Shown here one piece after another: positions 40,001-52,000 of a stretch of 64,000 nt of DNA. Where the stretch lies: assembly GCA_947579665.1 (NCBI GenBank), contig OX388349.1:74528841-74592840 (forward strand). The letters are read 5' to 3'. The notes under the pieces were generated by a model. The model did no database searches and was not told where the DNA came from. It worked only from the letters and a program-made list of their open reading frames with translations. Origin of the DNA: Sympetrum striolatum. Taxonomy: Eukaryota > Arthropoda > Insecta > Odonata > Libellulidae. Position numbers and translations under genes: made by a program. Position 1 is the first letter of the stretch, and each line of letters starts with the position of its first letter.

Positions 40001-43000
40001 TAATTTTTAGAGATATTATATAAATTTCATATAATTTATAATTTTATTAATATATTAAATGTTGTTTTAATTTTAAATAGTTTACTTTTTATACGCAATA
40101 TTCCAAATTCATCAGCCGTTCACTAGGCGTCAGAGATATCGAATTTTTACAGAATATTAAAATTATTTGAAAATATTTGATCTTGTTTTAATAACCAGGT
40201 TAACCATTAATATGACATCATCAATAATGAAATAAAAATTTATTCACTACATTTTGAGACAATTTTCCCCTTTGGAAGATGTCGGGTTAATTCCACCCAA
40301 CACTAGTACTGACGTGACGATGGGATGCGAGTACTCGAGGGTTAACATAACATTACATTATTTAAATGTTTGGAGTTCCCTCAAATACAATAGAAACTAT
40401 GAATTTATAAAGTAAGTACAATGAATGCTAAGTATTATAAATACATTTATAATAATATTGGAGAGTAGAAAAATTGCTATGATTTCATATTCATTGTGCA
40501 TTCTCAAAATGATTTAAATCCAGTAGACAACTTTAATTTGTGTTATTACATGTGAATCAATAATACCAGAAACTTAAAATAGAAATCAACCAGATATGCT
40601 TTCAGGGTAACAAGATTTTTCCAGAAGGAATCTATTTGAGTTCAAAAAAGTTTTCAGCTACACCAAAAATAACCAAAGGTCCATTCATCCATATCCATTA
40701 CTATGGATAGGACAAAGGAAAACTTATCAGTTACAGATTTTTTAGATAAAGAGTGAACAGATGACAATAGGTCATGAGAGAGATGTCAAGAGGAAAAAAT
40801 CTCAATTTTGGATTGTTTTGCTGAAACATGGACCCAAAGAAAGTAGGGCATGAAAAAATGGGAGGTCTTTTAAATGTTAGTGTAGCATTATTTTAAAAAT
40901 ACAATTGGAATTGACTGAAAAAAGAAGAGCAGGAATTGAACGGGTCAGAATAAAGAAAAATCAAAACAGAAGATATCAGATAGTACAATGCTTCAGCCAA
41001 AAGAATGGAAATCTCATGTCAGAGAAAAGACAGAAAAAGTTATTAAATTATTATATAAAGAGAAGGGTTAAGAGCAATTGTGAGGAAAAAGGGAGTGACA
41101 AGTAGAGAAACTTGGAACACAAGAAGCTAACAAGAGGTAAATTACATGAAGACAATATTTAACTCCTACAAAGGAATACAAACTCAACTCTACTTAATTA
41201 GCCTTAAAAGTACTAACCCTGATACAAGCAGCTTGGGTATTTCATTCCCAAAAGCTTCAGCCATTTCCTTGCTTCCGATGTTGGCAATGCATTGCAGAGC
41301 CAAATTAACATGAATAGGATTCCTGAAAATAATTTATTAAGCTTTGATTAATTACTGACAGTAATTGAAAAAAATAGCATGGCAGAATAAAGATTACTTA
41401 CTCAACAAATATTTACCAGTTAAAAAATAAACTCATTATATATAATATCAGAATGAGTAATGTTGAGTGAATTCAAGAAGTTTCATGTAAAGATACTGAG
41501 TTAACTTGGCTTCCAGATATACAAGTGGGCAGTGCGTTCAGCTTTGATGAAACCAGTCCCAGGTTTGATTCTTGGTGGGAGGGCATGTGCAAATTGACAT
41601 CAACTGTCAAAGGACTATTAACAGTATTACTATTACAATTTTAACTCCAATGATATTAGCAAAACTATTAATGAGTGATGAAACAGCTACAAATCCATAA
41701 TTTTTTCATTAAAGGAAACCTTCCAACTGGAAGAGACACATCTTTGCTTTTTCTAACCAATCCTCTCCCACTAAGTACTATAGAGTTAACAATGAAGGCA
41801 TTCATACATGTAACGGTAAGACCAAATAACCACAGATAAGAATTTATTTCATAGCAATAATAATGAGTAAATAATGATTAGTAATAATAATTAACACAAT
41901 TTTGTCAGTTTTTTGTCATTTTAGTTTAACCCATTCGCATAAGAGGTCACCGACCGGCGGCCTTTGATGCAAATGTGTTAAACAAATTGTTTTTTAAGAA
42001 AAAAAAGTAAAAGAAAAAACATATACTACAGTTTTGTAAATAAATTATTTCAGTCGCAAATTAAGGAGTATATATTCAATCTTAAAACTGATTAAAAAGT
42101 ACGAATTGTAACTGATGGAAGGGAACACTACTTACAGAAAAAAGGAGAGAAACACACATGAGATGTATGTATTGTATAATAATCACAAAAGAGATGATCA
42201 GTTCCAAAGAAGAAAGTTAATTAAATCCTAAAGCAATAATAGGAATAAATGTATATAAGGAATGAGAGAAGTTTGCTGAATTTTACTTATTAATGAATAA
42301 AGCATTCTCACACTGATTCACACCTCTGGATCATCCAATATAAAATCTTCAAAACTTCACAAAAAAGACTGCAGCAAAACAATAAACTCAATGTCTATGC
42401 TGTGACAGTATCCGATGAATAAGAAAGAATTTGATCAATGAAAAAAGTAATTCGAGTAAATGGAAAGAAGAATAAACAGCTAAAACACACTATCATGCAG
42501 CTACTACTACAAGTCATCAGACATTCAAAGGAAGGGAACAATGATATATAATTTCAAAAACGAAGGGCATATGATAAGTCAGTGACTTTGACGTGAGAAT
42601 GTGCATGGATCATACATTTCATTTAACCTCTTATGTTGGACATGTTTACGAACACACTTCAAAGAATTCAATTTGAACAGTTATTACTAACGTCACTAAG
42701 AGCAAACAAAAGTAGATGTTAGATAGCAGAACAGAAAGTGTGCTTATTTTCTGAAATAAAGAAAAGTGAATTTCAAGTATTGATGAAGAGCTACTTCTTG
42801 CCCTCTTCCATAAACAATCAATGAATTGGAAAATAGGCTGAAAAATATTATGGAGACTCAGTCAAATGGTATGTTACACTTGTGGTTAACTAAATTTGTT
42901 CCAGATGTATACACATAAGCGATGCAGAGCATCCAAAATATACAGTGGAGGTCATAATTGAAGATCAAAATAATTCTTGATGTGGTGTTGTAGGAACAAG

Positions 43001-46000
43001 TGAAGATCCACAAACTAGCTAAGAATGTGATCATCTCAATTGAACGTCTTCGTTGATCATACTTGGATACATTAATTCCAACCTAAGAGTAACAAACAAT
43101 CGAAATGGTGGATTTTCCCTAACAAACATGTTCCAAAGAAGTCAAAAACTGTTGCATAAGTTGGATATGAAATGGAAATAGTTTTTGGCTTTCACATGGA
43201 ATTATAATTATTGGTAAAGAAAAAGCAATCATAATTGGCTAGAAGGTAGGAAATTCATGCTGAATGAAGCAATCATAGATGAAACAACTCCCATTTTACA
43301 GAGCTTCAAATACATTATATTTTGGAATGCATTAATAACTTTAAATACATAGGATAATGTGGATTGAGAAAAAAGAAACTATGAGAAGAAACTAAAAAAT
43401 GTTCATTTAGAAGTCACTGACTCGTCAATCTTCTTGTATAAACACGATGCAACACAAAACAAAGAATAAGAAAATAAACACAAAAAGATAAACAAATATA
43501 AGATAAATTTAAAATGAAAAGATCATTTACATTACCTTGATGACAAATCATTCTTTATGCTCTGGATTATTAGTTTGATGAGGTCGCTGTTGGTATTCAC
43601 CAGGACTGATATAAATAGATAACCCTATCACAAAATACCAACAATTAATTAATGCGTTCAATGATGAGTTTTCAATATCTATCACCAGTTAAAATAGTAA
43701 TATACTTACTATCTGTTTTTCCGAGTATTTATTGGATGAAAGAAGGTTGACAGCTTCCATGTGGCCAAAGTCAATGTCGTGACCAAGCAGGAAGATAAAT
43801 AACAGTTTGCAAACATATTTCTTTTTCTGATAGCCATCTAGAGTCTTGTCTCCTTTGAATTTACTCCTTATGTTTGCTAACTCTTTATTTATTCTCTTTA
43901 TCTCCGCTTCTTTGCTTTTGCCTAAAAATAGAAGCCCAAGGTGATGAGTACAAAATCTTAAAAAGATGTACCTTAAAAACCAGTAAAGAGGAGAGTAATT
44001 AATTTTCTTAAAAAATATTTGAGAAGAAACAGCCACTGAGATAACATGCTCCTATTATACATTTATATTCTAAAGCCAAGCAAAAAATATTAAATTATAA
44101 CATGACTGAAATGTTCAGCATAGAAGTAGAAGATGTAACTTCAGAAATAAATATTCCACATTTATTTAATGGCTGCTTCTTTTCCACGTATTTCACAAAA
44201 AAACAAATAATACCGCAATCAGTTAAACATAGGAACAGCATAGCAGAATGAGGTAAAATATCTTTTATTAATTTATTATCCTTAAGGCCTACAATTAGGC
44301 ACCAGGCCAGGTGGTAGTGGGGGAGGGAAAAGTAAAATAATCTGCCTGGTTTGGAGGAAAACTCCCCAAAACCTCCTGAAAGCAGTATGTCTTACATATA
44401 ATTACAAAATTAAGAAAAATATGTATTTGAAAAAGATTACATAAATATTCAACAAAAATCATTTGACACTTAATGAAAGTTTATCAGTTATAAATTACTT
44501 CCCAACCATTCATATTCCATGGTACGTTTACTTATTAACTTAAACAAAATCCTAACCCAAACTTACAGAACAAGAAACCATTGATAGTTTAACTCTACAT
44601 AAAATTTATACAGAAAGAATAAACTAACTGGAAACGAAAAATTTACCAAGAACACTTATCTAACAATGTTATCTTGCAAAATGAAGCAACTTTAGACCAA
44701 ATAATTAACCTCTGACATCATAGAACACACCAAGATCATACTTACGAAACGCCTCGGAAAATGGCAAATTGATTGAAAAGCACTGTCTTCAAAGGTTATT
44801 TACTATTTATCATTACTTTTCAAAAAGAAATAAGTTTCTATTGTCTTCATAGGAAATAAATGCAATTTCTCCAGAGTACTGATGTGGAATTACATTGTAA
44901 CTGAATGCATTTTGGTATAGTTATGATTTATACCAATATCCCAACGTAGACAATTTTGATCATTCCATTTTTACTCAAGATTAGATATGAAAACGCATTT
45001 TAAAATATGTCAAATTGAATCTAACACCTTAGAAATGGTTTCCTTTATTTTTTTCAAAGGCTAAGGTTTCTACTTAATATAAAAAACAGCTTGTCCATCA
45101 TTTACCCTTCCAATTGCTTAGAACTATGTCCAAATTCAATTTTTAATCGACAAAAATGCATCCCATAATAAAGAATGGGAATAATTATTATAATGGTAAT
45201 ACTTATCATAAAAAACCTTAAAAATATTCCAAAATGGCAGGATACAATTATTCTTAGAGAAGAACTATTTTAACACCTAAAATATGTCATGAAAAACTTC
45301 TAGAATTTAGCTTCGGCAAAGCTTTTGACAACTTAATCAGTATATACAGTAGATACATACATTTTTACATTGAATAAGATGATGATAGAAGCCAGCCCTT
45401 AAAAATCTGTACTGTATTTTTAAAACAAAACCCCATCAAATGTAAATACCTTAGAAAGTAGACCTACGTATAAAAAATAGATATAAAAATCCTATTTTTT
45501 GCCAGCAACAGTTTATTGCAATTTTACAGCAACAAACTTAAAATTAACAACTGATAACTCATGACTGATATCAGTTAAATATTTCCAAGGAAGCAATGAT
45601 CAATTACACATATATTTGAAATGTTAGTTTGGTATGATTATTGTAACTCTTTATTTTGCATCAAATAGCCAATATAAAATGTAATTACAGTGTTATGTTC
45701 AGAATAAAGTATACATGTCTACAAAATGCATGCTGCTAATGTATGCAGCTTCTTCCTGTATCAGAGCTGATTCATTATTCTCACACATGTTGATAACCAC
45801 CCTTTGGGATTGACCATTTGACTATTAGTCATTTCTTTCTCAGATACTATTATAACTAACAGAAGCTTGCATTACACACCAATTTTAGACGTTTCACACA
45901 TAATCTACTGGTACAGTCACCAATAATTAGGCAATGGATGCTTAATTCCCTATTCATTTAAAAATTGACATAATATCAAGAGTACAACAAATAAAAAAAA

Positions 46001-49000
46001 ATATTCAAAATTTTTGCGAAGGAACAAAGCAAATTAAATTATGAAAAAAGGTGCGAAATCACAATGATTAATGAGCAGAAAACAGATTTTGTAGCATTTC
46101 TTCTGTTTTTAATCCATCGCTGGCGATACAATAGATCGCTTTCGAAAAATTTTTACTATAAGTGGTTGTAGAGATCAGATGTTTTCAGCGGGGACTACTA
46201 CGATGTGTCTCGATTTCACACACATAAAAAAGTCATACGCAAAGATAAATGATGCTCCCAATTTTACGGCTCTTAGTATCTTCTCTTAGGACAATGCCAG
46301 TTGAGGAGTAAACGATATTTGTTTGCTTACTACTGGAGCTGCTAAAAGATCGACGAAGAAATGCGCATCGTTATGTAGGTTATATATATTATTATACAAT
46401 ATATATATATATATATATATATAGTACACGCAGCGTTATCTTCTTCAAAACATTTTCAGAGATTTATTCAACGTAAAACGCATTTAAACCGAGATACTGG
46501 AATATTACATTCTCCTTTCACAGATATACTACGAAAACTATTATTTGATATTAAAACTTCCATGACAATTACTTAGAAATTTAAGCTTTCGCGCTTGATT
46601 GTAGACGCGTGGTCGTCAAAAGCCGCGCGACATAGATGATTATTGCATGATTTATTATGATTATTAGATGTACAGCTTAAGTACACAATTTTCAAAATTG
46701 ATAACATGAGTGAACAAGGCTTCTTCAAAAATCTTTCTACTTTCGCAATAATCTCCAGATTAATGTTTTAAAACAGTAACCGAGTTATTGCCTATAAATT
46801 TGAGAATAAATTTCTAAAAAGATTATAAAAATGTCACGATATTATAATTAATAAAGCATCTTTCTCGTCCTGATACCAACGACCAAGGCGCTGAGTGGTA
46901 ACCGCAACGGCCGAAAATTGATCGAAAGAATTAAAAATCCCATCCATCATATTCCGAGCTATTATTTCGTCGATGCAAATGCGCCGGTGTCTTTAATTCC
47001 TAAGGAGAACAGGAAATAAGCATTCCAAGGCGAAAATGGGTGCTATTACGTCAATGAGTTCGTCGTACGGAAGTGAGTGGTGAACTGACGCCCCCTCGGT
47101 CTTATCAACGCGGGAACTTGACAGAGCTCGATAAACAGATTCCCTCGGAGAGTCGCTGCTAATGTAACACTAGTCAAAAGCGATACGGCTTTCAACGAAA
47201 TTCGAACGTTTTCTATCAGTCAAGTTACATAGGATCCGAGCATTCTGCCCAAAAGGGCATGAGCTATCTAAATGAGATTGTTTTTTTTTGCGAGAATTTC
47301 TTTCAAAATAACAGACAATGAGTTTTATGAAATAAATATATCATCTAATGACGCCCTGGACATTATACAGCATTCGAGCATCTCTGACGGCTGTCATTCG
47401 CCAACGAAATTGAAGCTTTGCATAAAATAAGTATCATGAAACGTGTACAAAGTCGAGAAATATTTTAACACGATGCATTCGTGTTACTTGGCTGATCTAT
47501 GAATGAAAATAAAATAGTAGCTCATAATTCTCATGAATCGACTAGAAGCTGAATTGCTGTAATAATTAAATTGTTTTTAAAAAAACGTTTAAATTGACGG
47601 ATATGAGTTATTAAACTCCAGAACGTCTTAACTCAGCATCAATGATATTCTCTATAGCTATAATGACACGTAATAGTCTATTTGCTTGGTTAGAAATACT
47701 TAGGAGCACAACCTCTGAGTGTGTTCGTACAGTAAATATTTTTCCTCTGAATCAACTTAAACACCACTGCCGTTCTAAAAAATTGTTTCCCGCAATGAAA
47801 TATTAAGTATTACTCGAACTTTTTCGTCACGAAGTGAGTAAGTTAAAAATATCTACACCAAATGTCTGAGCAGCTAATAGCAAATGAAAACAATAAATAC
47901 AAAATAACAAAAATTCGGAGCATGAAATCAAATATTGCTGTTTAACATTAAGGAACAATATGAAATGAAAATTATAATTTACTGTAATTACTTCAGGTAA
48001 ACTAATGTTTACTAAGAAGTCTATAAAGACTCACTAATTTCCGAACAATAGAAAATTACTTTCGAGGAGAAATAAATGGAGGATCAAAGTCTGATTCAGA
48101 ATACATTCCTCAGTATTGGCAAGCTAAGCTAGGAAGCAATTGAGTGAGAGGGGGCATCCATGTCAGAAAGGTCAAGATGAAGGAGGTCAAAATGATGAAA
48201 GGTGTTCCTCCAGCTCACAGGGGTGGCAAGTTAGATATACAAATGATGAACAGAGGCAGATCTAGTTTTCCATTTGGTTACTTACCACCGATTGAAAGAC
48301 AGATTTAACTAGATTCTATTCAATGCAATGGTCGTCAGGATGAAAATGTACCATTTATTAGAACAAGCACTCAATAACTACATTAATCTGAGTTTGTCAA
48401 TTTTAGAAAATAAAATGGACTTTCTTGATTCAGGTTCATTTAAGTTCTATACTCTAAATTGTTTATCTACCTACCAAAAGTATTTTGAACAATATAAATA
48501 ATAAAAACTGACAGGTAGAAGATTTGGAATGAAGAAGAGATCATGAGGAAGAATAAAAATGAACACTAATGAAAATATATTCATTAAACTATTCTAAATG
48601 CACAGCCATGATTACTGGAGGAATGGAGAAAATAAGTAATGTACTATAATCAATATAAGTTGACCTGACATCATGAAAAGTCTTTCAACAATAAAAGCTG
48701 GGCTTAACTGTAGTTTCCACTATGATTAAATCAATAAATGGTGGTTTCAGCCTTGCAACCATCATCAGGTTGACTTGATGATGGCTTAGCGTGTTCAGAG
48801 TGCTATTTTTTTATTAGTAAGTCCAATTTTTAACCAACACACCACCTTGAGAATCAAAACAATTCTGATTTTTAAGTCTGGATTTAATATTGACAATGAT
48901 AGGACAGAGTTAACATTGACAGATGGTCAGAATTTGACATCTAAGGCTACAAAGAGTTAAGTAGAATATATTTAGTGGAAGATATCCAGGGAAAGTAATC

Positions 49001-52000
49001 TTAATTGGTTGGATTCTGATAATTGAAATGTGAAGATTTTGGAAACAGATTGTTACCAAATACTTGAATGAGTAATCATATCTTATCAATGCAGCAGGAT
49101 TCAGCAAACAACTTAATTTTACAACGAATATTTGTTCATCTAATAATTCCAATATTTCCACAGTCAAAAAAAGAATTTGAGAGTAACATTGAATGAAGAA
49201 CTATTTTCCATTGAATAAGACTGCAGGTTTCAGATGATAACTTTCATGATTATAGAAAGTCTGCCATATTGCATGAAATTTTGGCGTATTCAGAACAGTG
49301 AGAACTATAGATGAAATTAGGTATCTTTGAACTTTTAATTAACTTTTATATCAATAAAAATGTTGATCAAGTGAAAAGGGCTGTTCTAGAAGAGACATCT
49401 GGTACTTCAAATTTTGTAGAAAATATTTTCCCAGATAATCAAAAATAAATTAATTGTATTTTATACACACAATATTAAGAATAAAATTATACTTATGGTT
49501 CCAGATCCAAAGAGATATTTAAAGCCAATGAGATGATGGCCTAAATTTGCCAACACTATTAGCGCTTTTGTTAAGTCTGAATAAATTTAGGATAAATACA
49601 TCAATAAATAAATAAGTCCTAAATAGTGATGTCTTAGCTAATTAAGTATCTACATATGGCAATATTATGAATAATACAGGGTGTTTCAAAATGAATTTCA
49701 GGGTTTCAAGGTATCATCGAATTGATTACATTTAACTTGCAATTATAATTAAAACATCAAATTAAAGAGCAACTCAAGCAAGAGGCAAGATGGTGCACCA
49801 CCTCACTGGCATAACTCAGTACGCGATTAGTTTGGGAACATCTCACTCATCAACTCGATGAGTGCCACAAATGATGCTCAGATGATCACATGTAAGAAAC
49901 ACTGACTGAGTAGCTCTTTCCTTTATGTATTATTTATAACTGTAAGTTAAATGTAATAAATACTATGATGCCTTTAAACACCAATAAACACTCTGTATGT
50001 AAAATTGCTTAGAATGAGGTGTGACTGAAATATGGCAAAATCTTTGGAATGAGAACATGAAAAACAAAGAAAATGAAACTGAAATTGCTTCAAGAAATGA
50101 ACTGACAAAAATAAAAGGGAGACATTCATAGCAAACAGTGTTAATTTCTGTAGTATACGAAGAGTGCTCCTATACAATCAGGCAGGCACAGATCACTGAA
50201 AATAATGTATTCAGATAGATTACCGAGTAAAGCATTGAAATAGCAATCATAAAAGGTAGAGAGAGCAAAATTGCCTATGCAAATGATGAATAGTTTTCTC
50301 ATCGGATTATGGAATGAAAAATGTAATACTGCTGCAAGGTAGTAGGTTTTCATACTGCCCTAGTGACCCACTTAATTTTGTTGGAAAATAAAAGCATACA
50401 ATTTCCACATGATTCAAAGAGTTTGTTGCTTAATTTCACGTGATACACTGGATTTGCCAAACTAATATAAACTTTCCTATCCAAAAATTCAAGTATCAAC
50501 AGAGCAGTTGTTGATTTCAAGCAACTGATGCCAGTAACAGCACACAGATTCATCAACATTATATGAATATATTAATATGATAATCTGAAAGCATGAAAAT
50601 TCCCAAAATGACTTAAGTGGTTGATCGATTCATGAAAAGTGACAATGCATAATAGTGATTTCATTTTACTGTAAGGCAATAAGAACCAATCTACACTTTT
50701 TCCTTAAAAGGTTTACTCAGGAGAATCGAGAGAAATAATATACTCACCATTTTTTTATGACGTGATTTATGTGTTATAAATGAAAGGCACGTACCACATT
50801 GATGGCAAAGGCCTAATTAGCTACTAATTGACCAAACAAAACTATTTAATGAATGAATTCTCTAATATATGAAAATCTCTAAGAAGCACAATAGCAAGTT
50901 TAATAAGAGGGCTTAAAATACACATCCCTCTCATCACTAGCTAATAATTAATTAATTAGAGGTAATAAACCCCCCTAATTATTGCAATTCTAATGAGAGT
51001 AAATGTTATTCCGCAAAGTTGCTGGGGTTGAAAGGGTGAGTAATTTAGTACACCCCTTTCTTCCTAATATCTAAATCCCTCTGCGGATATATTCACAGAT
51101 CTCACCTTACTCAAGGTAAGAATTGGAGGCGCAAAATCTTTAAGAAATCATGGAGGGCAACAAGACTTTGGACCATTGGAAAAGCAAACCCCAAATATGT
51201 ATAATATATTTTACAGATAGATTCATGACTAACTTTGCTTGTCATATCATTAAGGGGTTATATTCTCCCAATCATTATATTTTCTTTTTTAATTTCTTTT
51301 TGATCTCCTTTTATCACACATTCTATGAATCAACCTCTAGCAAGCTTTAATCCCATCATAGAATTTAAACAATAAATATCACGATACAGAACCAACTTCA
51401 AAAGAACCCTTTCTAATTGATTTTATGGATTCTTCAATGACTGCAAACCAGCATTCATTTTTTATGATCAATTCAAAGTTACTATTTGCCATATGGATAA
51501 TCACTAAGGCGTTAAAGTAAGACCTGATGTACAGACAAGAATGAAGAGGACCACACAATAAAAGAAAAAAGATGATTTACAGTAGAAAGCAACTGACAAA
51601 CTTACTCTAGGCGTAACATTCCAATATATGTCACTGCTTTGAAAGCTACCATGAGAGCAATAGAAGCAGAGTTAAGATAGTGACATATAACTATGACATT
51701 TCACATCTCAGAAGATTTTCCTGTAAAAATAATGAAAGAGTGACCATGTTTATGGCACACAGTATGACATTTTCAGAACAAAAGGATGAAGAAAAAACTA
51801 CCTCAATATTAAGTGCATTCTCACTATATAACTTTAAACAAGCGAACTACTTACTAACTTAATCATTTTTGTTATTATTTTTCCTTCGCAGGAACCAAAT
51901 CCAGAATTCTAAACGCTTAAAAAAAAACTATTATTTCTACTGCTTATGATTATAAGACTCGTTGAAGCTAGATTATTATTATAAATCTATACATCGCATA

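Noticed and set aside
40905..41105. Lys/Arg-rich open frame on the plus strand
   Set aside because: It lies in AP-2 alpha intron 4 near exon 4 on the opposite strand and is purine-rich, with no homology or signals.
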